NCBI GenBank assembly: GCA_040226215.1
Contig: JAVKFF010000077.1
Coordinates: forward strand, 1-28,673
Direction: 5' to 3'
Length of the DNA stretch: 28,673 nt
Source: JAVKFF01 sp040226215
GTDB lineage: Bacteria > Pseudomonadota > Alphaproteobacteria > DSM-16000 > Inquilinaceae
Within the stretch, counting starts at the first letter, position 1, and every line of letters begins with the position of its first letter. A program made the translations under genes and the position numbers. The notes beneath the pieces were generated by a model. That model did not search any database. It saw only the letters and a program-made list of their open reading frames with translations, and had not been told where the DNA came from. Of this stretch, positions 7,271-15,129 are shown in pieces.

Positions 7271-7717
7271 ATGATGAAGCGCAACTACAAGGACGTTGCC
7301 GGCGGCGGGTTGTTCGTCGCCCTCGGGCTCTATGTCTTCGTCTCCGCCTTCGGATTCGGCATTGGCACCACCAGCAGGATGGGTGCCGGCTACTACCCCA
7401 TGGTGCTGGGGGTGGTCGCGATCGTGCTCGGCGCCGTCATCGTCGCTCTCGGCTGGCAGGAGACGGCGGAACGCCCGCGCGTCGCGGTGAAGCCGCTGCT
7501 GGCCGTGCTGGCCGGCCTCATCGCCTTCTACGTCCTGGTCGACCGGGCCGGCATGATCCCGGCGATATGGGGTCTGACCGGCCTCGCCTCCCTCGCCGAT
7601 AACGACATCACCTGGCGCGGCACGATCGGGTTGATGCTCGCGGTCTCGCTCGCCGCCTGGCTCCTGTTCTCGGTCTTTCTCGGCCTGCCCATCGCCGGTG
7701 TCGAGGGGCTGTTCTGA
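7271..7717 (+). CDS. tctB: Tripartite tricarboxylate transporter small membrane subunit (TctB family)
   Basis: A 148-residue inner-membrane protein with four hydrophobic segments (about 11-30, 42-62, 76-93 and 118-138), the normal size and layout of TctB. It contains the family's early 'GAGYYPMVLG' motif. With TctA it forms the membrane part of the secondary transporter fed by TctC. Its stop overlaps the tctA start by 1 nt (TGATG), which indicates translational coupling. Two adjacent ATG codons open the frame at 7271. Confidence 0.92.
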   Translation: MMKRNYKDVAGGGLFVALGLYVFVSAFGFGIGTTSRMGAGYYPMVLGVVAIVLGAVIVALGWQETAERPRVAVKPLLAVLAGLIAFYVLVDRAGMIPAIWGLTGLASLADNDITWRGTIGLMLAVSLAAWLLFSVFLGLPIAGVEGLF

Positions 7718-9216
7718 TGGACCTGTTCACCATCGGTTTTCCAACGGCGCTGTCCTGGGTCAACCTGCTCTACTGTCTGCTCGGCGTTTTCCTCGGCACC
7801 TTTGTCGGCGTGCTGCCGGGCATCAGCGGCCTGACCGCCGTGGCGCTCTTGATGCCGCTCTCCTTCCATCTCGACCCGACGACCGCCATCATCATGCTGG
7901 GCGGTCTCTACTACGGGGCGGAGTATGGCGGCTCGACCGCCTCGATCCTGCTCAACCTGCCCGGCACCGCCTCCAACGCCATCACCTGCCTCGACGGCTA
8001 TCCCATGGCGCGCCAGGGCCGCGCCGGGCCGGCCCTGTTCATCACCACCATCGCCTCCTTCGTCGGCGCGGCGGTGGGAACCGTTCTGGTCATGCTGCTG
8101 GCACCGCCGCTCGCCCAATTCGCGCTCGCCTTCGGTTCGGCCGAATACTTCGCGGCCATGCTGCTCGGCCTCGTCGCCGCGGGTACCATCGGCCAGGGCC
8201 GGCGCATCAAGAGCGTCGCCATGGTCGTGCTCGGCATGATCCTCGGCCTCATCGGCATCGACACCAATACCGGCGAGTTCCGCTACACCTACGGCTTCGC
8301 CAACCTCTATGACGGCTTCCCCATCGTCATCCTGGCCATGGGCATGTTCGGCGTGGCGGAGGTGATCGCCTCGATCAACCAGCTGAAATACGTCACCGAG
8401 GTTGGCCAGATCACGGTCCGCTCGCTGCTGCCCACCCGCGACGACATGCGCAGCATCGTCAAGCCGGTGAGCCGCGGCGCGGCGGTAGGCAGCTTTTTCG
8501 GCCCCCTGCCCGGCACCGGACCGACCATCGCCTTCTTCATCGCCTACGCGATCGAGAAGCGCGTCAGCCGCGACCCGTCGCGCTTCGGCAAGGGTGCGGT
8601 CGAGGGCATCGCGGCGCCGGAGGCCGCCAACAACGCCGCCGCCCAGACCTCCTTCATCCCGACGCTGACGCTCGGCATCCCCGGGGCGGCGACGATGGCG
8701 ATCATGCTGGGCGCCCTGCTGATCCATGGCATCCAGCCCGGACCACAGCTGATCGGCGAGCACCCGGACCTGTTCTGGGGCGTGATCGCCAGCTTCTGGA
8801 TCGGCAACGTCTTCCTCCTCGTCCTCAACATACCGATGATCGGTCTGTGGGTGCGCATCCTGCACATCCCCTACCGCTACCTCTATCCGACGATCCTGGT
8901 GCTGATCTGCATCGGCGTTTACAGCCTCAACAACCAGGTCTTCGATGTCGGACTGGTGATCCTCTTCGGCGTGCTCGGCTACGCGCTCAAGCTGATGCAG
9001 TTCGAGCCGGCGCCCCTGCTCATCGGCTTCATCCTCGGCCCCATGGTGGAGGAGAATTTCCGCCGCGCGCTGGTCCTCACCCATGGCGACTACCTGGCTT
9101 TGCTGGAGCGGCCGATCACCGCCGGTTTCCTCGCCGTCACCGTTCTCCTGCTCGCCGGCATGGGCTGGTCGACCTGGCGCGCCCACCAGCGGCGAAAGGC
9201 CGCATCGCCGGACTGA
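7717..9216 (+). CDS. tctA: Tripartite tricarboxylate transporter large membrane subunit (TctA family)
   Basis: A 499-residue permease with about 11-12 hydrophobic segments. The two pseudo-symmetric signature loops of the family are present: GVLPGISGLTAVALLMPLSF followed by GAEYGGSTASILLNLPGT in the first half, and GPLPGTGPTIAFFIAYAIEK with TLGIPGAATMAIMLGALLIHG in the second. It carries out ion-coupled uptake of the ligand delivered by TctC. It is the last gene of the FAH-tctCBA operon. Confidence 0.95.
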   Translation: MDLFTIGFPTALSWVNLLYCLLGVFLGTFVGVLPGISGLTAVALLMPLSFHLDPTTAIIMLGGLYYGAEYGGSTASILLNLPGTASNAITCLDGYPMARQGRAGPALFITTIASFVGAAVGTVLVMLLAPPLAQFALAFGSAEYFAAMLLGLVAAGTIGQGRRIKSVAMVVLGMILGLIGIDTNTGEFRYTYGFANLYDGFPIVILAMGMFGVAEVIASINQLKYVTEVGQITVRSLLPTRDDMRSIVKPVSRGAAVGSFFGPLPGTGPTIAFFIAYAIEKRVSRDPSRFGKGAVEGIAAPEAANNAAAQTSFIPTLTLGIPGAATMAIMLGALLIHGIQPGPQLIGEHPDLFWGVIASFWIGNVFLLVLNIPMIGLWVRILHIPYRYLYPTILVLICIGVYSLNNQVFDVGLVILFGVLGYALKLMQFEPAPLLIGFILGPMVEENFRRALVLTHGDYLALLERPITAGFLAVTVLLLAGMGWSTWRAHQRRKAASPD

Positions 9217-9600
9217 CCACCGGGAAGGCACGGGGGGGAAACCCTCGCGACGCCACAAGGTTGCGCCGATCACCGCGTTTAGGACAATGTCGCGATGACA
9301 AATCGGGCGGTTGACGCAAAATCCTGTCCTGATCTAGTAACTCACGGGTGCGTAGTCGAATGCGAGTCACCGCACGCCGCCGCCAGAGATCTGGGGGGAT
9401 CGCGGCGGCCGGGGTGACGTACCAGCCGACCGATCCGGGGCCCCTGAACCTCGATTGCCTCGCCGTTCAGTCCCGGACCGGCCTCGCTTCGGCTGCGCAT
9501 GTGGACCGTGGTGTGGAGGGGCGGGTCGCCCGGCGATCCAGCCTCTCCCATCCGGTCCGTCCCTTCCCGCGACCGCGATTATCCGCCGTGGCCAGCCCCG
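9217..9600. other. Gene-free stretch between convergent tctA and lysE-type genes
   Basis: This 384-bp stretch lies between two convergent genes. I found no terminator hairpin with a T-run and no convincing gene. A promoter-like pair, TTGACG (9311-9316) and TAGTAA (9335-9340) with an 18-nt spacer, points rightward, but nothing credible follows it on that strand. Confidence 0.5.
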
Positions 9601-10233
9601 CTACAGCCGAGCGGTGGCGAGCTTCCAACCGGCGAAGCAGAAGAAGGCGCCGAGGCCGCCCTGGATCCAGCGTCGGGCCTTGAGATAGAGGCGGCCGACC
9701 GGCGGCGCGGAGAACAGCAGCGCATAGGCCATGTGACCGGCAAGCGAGATCGCCAGGCAGCCGGCCACCACGGCAGGACCGACCCACAGCGGCGCACCGT
9801 CGCGCACCGCCAGCGACATGATGGCGATCCAGGTCAGCGCGGCCTTCGGATTGCTGAGCTGGATGGCCAGGCCGCGCAGATAGAGCCGGCGCGCGCTCCA
9901 GGCCTCCGCCTGTCCCGCCGGCAACGCGGCACCGCGCGCCAGCGCCGCGCGGAAGGCCTTGTAGGCGAGCCAGAGCAGATAGGCCGCGCCGGCGAACTTG
10001 ATCGCCGTCAGCGCCGATGCGCAGAGCGCCAGCAGCGCCGTCAGCCCGATCAGCGTCGCGCCGCCCCAGACCAGCGTGCCGCTGACCATGCCGGAGGCCA
10101 GGGTGACACCGGCGCGTCGGCCGCTCTCCATCGCCGTCCCCATCACCGCCAGGACATTCGGGCCGGGACTGAGGATACCGAGACCGTAGGCAGCCCAGGC
10201 GAGCATCAGGCCAGGAAGATAGGTTTCGAGCAT
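9601..10233 (-). CDS. LysE-family amino-acid or metabolite exporter
   Basis: A 210-residue inner-membrane protein with six hydrophobic segments, the size and layout of the LysE/RhtB family. The conserved SPGPN motif is at residues 22-26 (GILSPGPNVLAVM), and 'IQLSNPKAALTWIAIMS' in the middle matches the family's second motif. It exports amino acids or related small metabolites by proton exchange; the substrate is unknown. It lies 141 bp downstream of dctM on the same strand, but a repeated TTGGCTC element just upstream suggests its own promoter. Confidence 0.9.
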   Translation of the reverse strand: MLETYLPGLMLAWAAYGLGILSPGPNVLAVMGTAMESGRRAGVTLASGMVSGTLVWGGATLIGLTALLALCASALTAIKFAGAAYLLWLAYKAFRAALARGAALPAGQAEAWSARRLYLRGLAIQLSNPKAALTWIAIMSLAVRDGAPLWVGPAVVAGCLAISLAGHMAYALLFSAPPVGRLYLKARRWIQGGLGAFFCFAGWKLATARL

Positions 10234-10302
10234 GGCGCGGCTCCATCCAATCGCTCCGGACCGGTCGGCGCCGATCCTCGATCGCCCAGTTGTGCCCGAC
10301 AG

Positions 10303-10348
10303 TTTGGCTCCAAAGAAGAGCCAAAACGGGTGAAAACCATGGAGCCAA
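10303..10348 (-). promoter_or_regulatory. Three TTGGCTC elements upstream of the exporter gene
   Basis: TTTGGCTC (10303-10310) and GAGCCAAA (10318-10325) form an 8-bp inverted repeat with a 7-nt loop. A third element, TGGAGCCAA (10340-10348), is the exact reverse complement of 10304-10312. Read on the minus strand, two direct TTGGCTC copies are 24 bp apart, followed by one inverted copy. The cluster sits 70-115 bp upstream of the exporter start and after dctM, so it could be an operator or a weak terminator; the third copy favours an operator. Confidence 0.45.
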
Positions 10349-10374
10349 TATCTGAGCGGCCGGCAGGCCGAGTC

Positions 10375-11667
10375 TCAGCGCATGGTCATCGGCAGGAACA
10401 GCACCAGCGCCGGCGCGGCGATCAGCAGGACCAGGCGCAGCAGGTCGACCAGCACGAAGGGCAGCACGCCACGGAAGATGGCGGTCAGCGGCACCTCCCT
10501 CGCGATCGAGTTGATCACGAAGACGTTCATGCCGACCGGCGGGGTGATCAGGCCAAGCTCGACCGTCATGACGATGATGACACCGAACCAGATCGGGTCG
10601 AAGCCGAACTGGGTGATCACCGGAAAGACGATCGGCACCATCAGGATGATCATGGCCATGGCGTCGAGCACGCAGCCCATGACGACGAAGAGCACCAGGA
10701 TCAGCGCCAGCGTTCCATAGGTGCCGAGGTCGAGGCCGACCAGCCAGGAGGTCACGGCCTGCGGCGACTGGGTGACGGCAAGGAAGTAGCCGAAAAGGAT
10801 CGCACCGATCAGGATCGTGTAGATGGCGACCGAGGTGCGCAGCGCCTCTACCAGGCTGTCGAGCAGCGTGCGCCAGGTCAGCTTGCCGCGCAGGAAACCG
10901 ATCAGCGCGGTCAGGAGCGAGCCGACGGCCGCCGCCTCCGTCGCCGTGGCGACGCCCATGTAGATCGAGCCGATGATCGCCAGGAACAGCAGCATCACCG
11001 CCCAGATGCCCTTGAGCGAGCGCAGGGCGGGCAGCAGCGCGAAGCGGCTGCCGCGCGGCAACGACCGGCCGTAGGCGATGCGCACGGTCGCCATGTACAT
11101 CAGCACGGCGAGGATGCCGGGCACGATGCCGGCGATGAACAGGGCGCCCACGTCCTGCTCGGTGATGTAGCCGTAGACCGCCAGCACCACCGAGGGCGGA
11201 ATCAGGATGCCGAGCGTGCCGCCGGCGGCGATCACGCCCGTGGAGACCCGATCCGGATAGCCCTCGCGCCGCATTTCCGGCAGGGCGATCTTGGTCATCG
11301 TCGCGGCGGTTGCGACCGAGGAGCCGCAGATCGCGGCGAAACCGGCGCAGGCGCCGATGGTCGACATCGCCATGCCGCCGCGGAACATGCCGAGCCAGCG
11401 CTGGCCGGCGCGGAACAGTTCGCTCGACATGCCGGCATTGGTCGCCAGCACGCCCATCAGCACGAAGAACGGGATCAGACTGAGGTTGAAATCGGTGACC
11501 GTGCGGATCGGCGACTGGGCCAGCAGGTTCAAGGCCGGCCCCCAGCCGACCACGCCGGCGAAGCCACCGACGCCGACCAGGCCCATGGCGATGCCGATCG
11601 GTACGCGCAGCAGCATCATGGCGAACAACGCCGCGAAGCCGCCGATGGCGATCAGGTCGCTGCTCAT
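10375..11667 (-). CDS. dctM: TRAP transporter large permease (DctM family)
   Basis: A 430-residue inner-membrane protein with about 12 hydrophobic segments, the usual size for DctM/SiaM. Family motifs seen include 'GVLATNAGMSSELFRAGQRWLG', 'GSSVATAATMTKIALPEM', 'AAGGTLGILIPPSVVLAVYG' and, near the end, 'LGLITPPVGMNVFVINSIA'. It performs sodium-coupled uptake with DctQ and DctP. Its start overlaps the dctQ stop by 4 nt (ATGA). It is the last gene of the MarR-led operon. Confidence 0.95.
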   Translation of the reverse strand: MSSDLIAIGGFAALFAMMLLRVPIGIAMGLVGVGGFAGVVGWGPALNLLAQSPIRTVTDFNLSLIPFFVLMGVLATNAGMSSELFRAGQRWLGMFRGGMAMSTIGACAGFAAICGSSVATAATMTKIALPEMRREGYPDRVSTGVIAAGGTLGILIPPSVVLAVYGYITEQDVGALFIAGIVPGILAVLMYMATVRIAYGRSLPRGSRFALLPALRSLKGIWAVMLLFLAIIGSIYMGVATATEAAAVGSLLTALIGFLRGKLTWRTLLDSLVEALRTSVAIYTILIGAILFGYFLAVTQSPQAVTSWLVGLDLGTYGTLALILVLFVVMGCVLDAMAMIILMVPIVFPVITQFGFDPIWFGVIIVMTVELGLITPPVGMNVFVINSIAREVPLTAIFRGVLPFVLVDLLRLVLLIAAPALVLFLPMTMR

Positions 11668-12227
11668 CGCGGTGGCGGCTCGTCAACTGGCGCTGCCGCG
11701 GAGGCGGCGCTGTCCGCGACCTCCGGCCCGTCGAAATGGTCGAGCGTGCCGCGCCCGGCCAGAATGATCACCAGGCGTGCCAGGATGGCCAGGATGCTGA
11801 CCGCCACGCCCGCCCACAGCACCAGCATGAAGGGCCAGGCCTCAAGGCGCAGATCCATCGTCGATTCGCCGCTGCGCCGGGCGCTCAGCACGCGCTCCAG
11901 CATTTTCCAGGCGAGCAGGCAGGTGAAGCCGAGCAGGACCGTCCAGGCGAAGGCGTCAACCCAGCGCCGCACCCGTGGCGGCAACATCTCCGCGATCAGG
12001 TCCACCTTGATGTGCGACCCCCGGAAGCCGACCGATGCGAAGCCCCACATGATCGCCGCGCCCAGGAAGTAGCGCGACAGGTCGAAGGCGTCGGGCAGCG
12101 GAAAGGCGAAGAGATAACGGCCGACCGCCGAGGCGACGACGAGCAGCGTGATGACGGCCATCATCACGCCGGCCACCATCTCGATCCGCAGCGAGATCGC
12201 CTCGAGAAAGCTCTGTAGTCGCCGCAT
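11664..12227 (-). CDS. dctQ: TRAP transporter small permease (DctQ family)
   Basis: A 187-residue protein with four hydrophobic segments and the family motif 'FRGSHIKVDLIAEMLPPRVRRWVDAF' between segments 2 and 3. The C-terminal 25 residues are Ala/Pro/Asp-rich and probably disordered. It pairs with DctM to form the membrane unit. It is separated from dctP by a strong hairpin and overlaps dctM by 4 nt. Confidence 0.92.
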   Translation of the reverse strand: MRRLQSFLEAISLRIEMVAGVMMAVITLLVVASAVGRYLFAFPLPDAFDLSRYFLGAAIMWGFASVGFRGSHIKVDLIAEMLPPRVRRWVDAFAWTVLLGFTCLLAWKMLERVLSARRSGESTMDLRLEAWPFMLVLWAGVAVSILAILARLVIILAGRGTLDHFDGPEVADSAASAAAPVDEPPPR

Positions 12228-12235
12228 CGGCCGCG

Positions 12236-12265
12236 GGGCGGCCCGTCCGCGGGGACGGGCCGCCC
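12236..12265 (-). terminator. Intercistronic hairpin between dctP and dctQ
   Basis: Arms 12236-12248 and 12253-12265 are perfect 13-bp reverse complements with a 4-nt loop. They start 16 nt after the dctP stop on the minus strand and end only 8 nt before the dctQ start codon, so they probably cover the dctQ ribosome site. There is no T-run. The hairpin probably lowers DctQM synthesis relative to DctP. Confidence 0.65.
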
Positions 12266-12281
12266 TCCCCTTCGCTAGTGA

Positions 12282-13310
12282 TCAGAACCGGGCGTCATAG
12301 GCGTCCAGCAACTCCACATAGGCGTCATAGGTCGCCTGCGCGTCAACGCCCGCGGCCTCTGCGTCGTCCATCCACTGGTCGACCAGCGGCGCCGCCGCGT
12401 CGCGCCACATCTGCACCTGCTCCTCGGTCGGCACGTGCAGGATGTGCGCCGGGTCGTTGATCGCCAACTCGCGGCCCGAGGCCTCGTTCTCCGCCCAGCC
12501 GACGGAGAAGCGCTCCGACCATTCAGGCGTGCAGTGGTCGTCGAGGATCTGCCGCAGATCGTCCGGCATGGCGTTGTAGGAATCCCAGTTGATCAGCAGC
12601 AACTGGGCGGAGATGTAGAACGGCATGTCCAGGTGATGCGGCGTCTCCGGGTCGATGCCGAAGATGAAGATCGAATTCCACGGGAAGGTGATGGCATCGG
12701 CCGTGCCATTGGCGATCGCCTCGCGCGCCTCGGGTGCCGGCACCTGCACCGGGCCGCCGCCCAGCGAGGAGATGAACCGCGCCATGGTGGCGTGCGCCGG
12801 ACGCACGTTCAGCCCGTTGATGTCGGCGGGCTCCAGGATCGGCTCGCGGGAGTGGATCGTGCCTGGATCGTGCGGATTGGCCAGGCAGAACATCACATCG
12901 GCCATCTCGGTCTCGGCGATCGGCGCGTACCATTCATGCATGGCACGGGCACCGCGTATCGCATTGTCCATGTGGAAGGGGATCTCCACCAGGCTGTAGA
13001 TCGGGAAGCGACCGGCCTGGTAGCCCGGATTGACGTAGCCGATATCGGTGATGCCGTCCCTGGTCATGTCATAGTGGTCGGGGGCGGCGCCCAGCTGCTG
13101 GGCCGGAAAGATCTGCACCGCGATGCGGCCACCCGACGCCTCGGTCAGCGACTGAACCCAGGGCTCGATCCCCAGCGTCTGGATCGGGTGCGTCGGCGGC
13201 ACCCAGTGCGCCAGCCGCAGGGTCACCTCCTGGGCCTGCGCGCCGGTGGCGAGCGTCGCGGTCATGGTGGCGGCAAGCGCCGTCCCGGCAAGAAGCGTTC
13301 TTGAGACCAT
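12282..13310 (-). CDS. dctP: TRAP transporter solute-binding protein (DctP family)
   Basis: Periplasmic binding protein of 342 residues. The signal peptide ends GAQA after residue 26, and the mature chain begins QEVTLRLAHWVPPTHPI. Family features include IFPAQQLG (67-74), SLVEIPF (106-112) and INGLNVRPAH, whose R170 is at the position that normally salt-bridges the ligand carboxylate. The start at 13310 has a GAGGAGG ribosome site and gives a clean signal peptide. It lies 67 bp downstream of the SDR gene. The ligand is therefore probably an organic acid handled by the upstream CoA enzymes. Confidence 0.93.
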   Translation of the reverse strand: MVSRTLLAGTALAATMTATLATGAQAQEVTLRLAHWVPPTHPIQTLGIEPWVQSLTEASGGRIAVQIFPAQQLGAAPDHYDMTRDGITDIGYVNPGYQAGRFPIYSLVEIPFHMDNAIRGARAMHEWYAPIAETEMADVMFCLANPHDPGTIHSREPILEPADINGLNVRPAHATMARFISSLGGGPVQVPAPEAREAIANGTADAITFPWNSIFIFGIDPETPHHLDMPFYISAQLLLINWDSYNAMPDDLRQILDDHCTPEWSERFSVGWAENEASGRELAINDPAHILHVPTEEQVQMWRDAAAPLVDQWMDDAEAAGVDAQATYDAYVELLDAYDARF

Positions 13311-13377
13311 CGGTTTCCTCCTCTGTTGCGCACACGGGGCTTCTGGTCCCCGGTTGCGGATGCACCCGACCAAGCGG

Positions 13378-14301
13378 TCAGGTCTTGGGTTGCGGCAGGT
13401 CGATGCCGACCGCCTGCTGAAACGGGGCCATGGTGTCGTCCCAGATCGCGGCGATCCGTCCGGCGTCCCAGCCGCCATCGGCATAGGCCTGGACGATCTC
13501 CGCCGGGTGCGACCACAGCGACAGCCGGTCGCCGCCGATACCCACGCACTGGCCGGTGATGCCGGCCGCGCGGTCGGAGGCGAGGAAAACGAAGAGCGGC
13601 GCCACGTCCGCCGCCGTGCCCAGGCCAAACCCCCGGCGCAACGACGGCGGCAGCGCCTCGCCGCGTTCCAGCGCCTCGGCATGGGGCGCCAGCGCCGGGA
13701 TCGTCGCCGTCATCGCGGTCATCGCATTCGGCACGATGGCGTTCACCGTGACGCCGTCGCGCGCCAGCTCCAGCGACCAGGTCCGCGCCATGGCGGCGAT
13801 ACCGGCCTTCGCCGCGGCATAGGCCGTCTGGCCGAAATTGCCCTTCTGGCCGGCAATCGATGAGAGCAGGATCAGCCGCCCGCCGCCCGGTCTGCCGCGG
13901 AAATGCCGGGCCGCGGCACGCGCGCAGGTGAAGGTGCCGCGCAGATGCGTGTCGATCACCGCGTCGAAGCTCTCGTCCGGCGTCTTCCACAGCACGTTGT
14001 CACGCAGGATGCCGGCATTGGCGCAAAGAATATCGAGACCGCCGAGCCGGCTGACGGCGGCCTGCACGCAGGCCTCGGCGGCCGGCGCCGGTCCGATGGC
14101 CGCGACCATGCCCTCCGCCTCGCCGCCGGCGGCGCGAATGTCGGCCACCACCGTCTCGACCGCCTCGGCCACCACGTCGTTCACCAGCACCGCCGCACCG
14201 GCCCGGGACAGGGCCAGGGCGACCGCGCGCCCGATGCCACGACCGGCGCCGGTGACCACGGCCACCTTGCCCTCAAGGCTGATCGCGTTCTCAGCGGCCA
14301 T
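13378..14301 (-). CDS. SDR-family dehydrogenase, 3-hydroxyacyl-CoA dehydrogenase type
   Basis: A 307-residue classical short-chain dehydrogenase. The nucleotide-binding TGAGRGIG is at 17-24, NAG at 95-97, and the catalytic S148, Y161 and K165 (YAAAK) are intact. The stretch 'GILRDNVLWKTPDESFDAVIDTHLRGTF' and the length of about 300 residues are like HSD17B4-type 3-hydroxyacyl-CoA dehydrogenases. It would oxidise the hydroxyacyl-CoA produced by the hydratase encoded just upstream (3-nt gap). The exact substrate is unknown; a hydroxy acid or alcohol dehydrogenase role remains possible. Confidence 0.88.
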   Translation of the reverse strand: MAAENAISLEGKVAVVTGAGRGIGRAVALALSRAGAAVLVNDVVAEAVETVVADIRAAGGEAEGMVAAIGPAPAAEACVQAAVSRLGGLDILCANAGILRDNVLWKTPDESFDAVIDTHLRGTFTCARAAARHFRGRPGGGRLILLSSIAGQKGNFGQTAYAAAKAGIAAMARTWSLELARDGVTVNAIVPNAMTAMTATIPALAPHAEALERGEALPPSLRRGFGLGTAADVAPLFVFLASDRAAGITGQCVGIGGDRLSLWSHPAEIVQAYADGGWDAGRIAAIWDDTMAPFQQAVGIDLPQPKT

Positions 14302-14304
14302 CGC

Positions 14305-15129
14305 TCAGCGCCCCCGAAATCGCGGCTTGCGCTTCTCGATGAAGGCGCGCGGCCCCTCGCGCGCATCCTCGGTCGCCATCACCACGTCCATGCTGGCGGC
14401 CTCCATCCGGAAGCCCGTCTCCAGGTCGCGCCCGCTGCTGGCGGTCACCGTCTTCTTGATCTCGCTGACCGCGACGGGCGCGTTGCCGGCGATCCGCTCG
14501 GCCAGCGCCAGCGCCGCCGGCAGCACCTGGTCCGGCGGCACGACCCGGTTGATCAGGCCGATGCGCAGCGCCGTCTCGGCATCCACCGCATCGCCGGTCA
14601 GCAGCAACTCCATCGCATGGGCATAGGCGATCTGGCGCGGCAGCCGCACCAGTGCGCCGGCGAAGGGAATGACGCCGCGGCGTGGCTCCGGCAGGCCGAA
14701 GGTCGCGGTCTGCGAGGCGATGCGGATGTCGGTGCCAAGCAGGAGTTCCATGCCGCCCGCCAGGCAATGACCGTTCACCGCGGCGATGATCGGCTTCTCC
14801 ACTGTCACGCCCTTGAGCGCCGAGCGCTCCATGATCCCTGGGTCGGCCAGGATGCGCCTGTCCCACGCCGTCTCCGGCACCCTGGCGCCACTCAATAGCG
14901 GCAAGGTGAGCGCGAGATCGCCGCCGGCGCAGAAGCTCCGCTCACCGGTGCCGGTGATGACGGCGGCACGCAGATCGGGATCGTCGATGAAGGCCCGGAT
15001 GGCGTCGTCGAAGCGGCAGATCACCTCGGGGCTCAACGCGTTGTGCTTGTCCGGCCGGTTGATGCGCAGCACCGCCACATGACCGCGCCGCTCCATCACC
15101 AATGGCGGTTCACCGTGCAGGACGGTCAT
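14305..15129 (-). CDS. Enoyl-CoA hydratase/isomerase (crotonase) family protein
   Basis: A 274-residue crotonase. The oxyanion-hole motifs SFCAGGD (65-71) and HCLAGGMEL (121-129) are present. Both catalytic glutamates of the hydratase are in place: E128 (GGMELLLGTDIRIA) and E148 (FGLPEP). It should therefore be able to hydrate a 2-enoyl-CoA. Its start overlaps the stop of the ligase gene (ATGA), so translation is coupled. It is the second CoA-pathway step in the operon; feruloyl-CoA-type hydratase/lyase activity is an alternative. Confidence 0.9.
   Translation of the reverse strand: MTVLHGEPPLVMERRGHVAVLRINRPDKHNALSPEVICRFDDAIRAFIDDPDLRAAVITGTGERSFCAGGDLALTLPLLSGARVPETAWDRRILADPGIMERSALKGVTVEKPIIAAVNGHCLAGGMELLLGTDIRIASQTATFGLPEPRRGVIPFAGALVRLPRQIAYAHAMELLLTGDAVDAETALRIGLINRVVPPDQVLPAALALAERIAGNAPVAVSEIKKTVTASSGRDLETGFRMEAASMDVVMATEDAREGPRAFIEKRKPRFRGR

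Noticed and set aside
7528..9273. A 581-residue open frame on the minus strand
   Set aside because: It is antisense to tctA and part of tctB. Composition is charged and low-complexity, with no domain.
9311..9340. A sigma-70-like promoter (TTGACG, 18-nt spacer, TAGTAA) on the plus strand
   Set aside because: No believable gene or RNA follows; the only downstream frame is Arg-rich and runs antisense into the exporter gene. Kept only as a note in the gap entry.
10357..10370. A small hairpin CGGCC-GGCA-GGCCG just after the dctM stop as a terminator
   Set aside because: Only 5 bp and no T-run. It may add to 3'-end structure but does not support a terminator call.
9499..12072. An 857-residue open frame on the plus strand across the lysE-type, dctM and dctQ genes
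   Set aside because: It is antisense to three clear membrane-protein genes and is rich in Arg, His, Gln, Asp and Gly with no domain. It is the usual shadow of GC-rich coding sequence.
13335..13352. A short hairpin CGGGG-N8-CCCCG between the SDR gene and dctP
   Set aside because: A stem of only 5 bp is expected often in DNA this rich in G+C, and there is no T-run.
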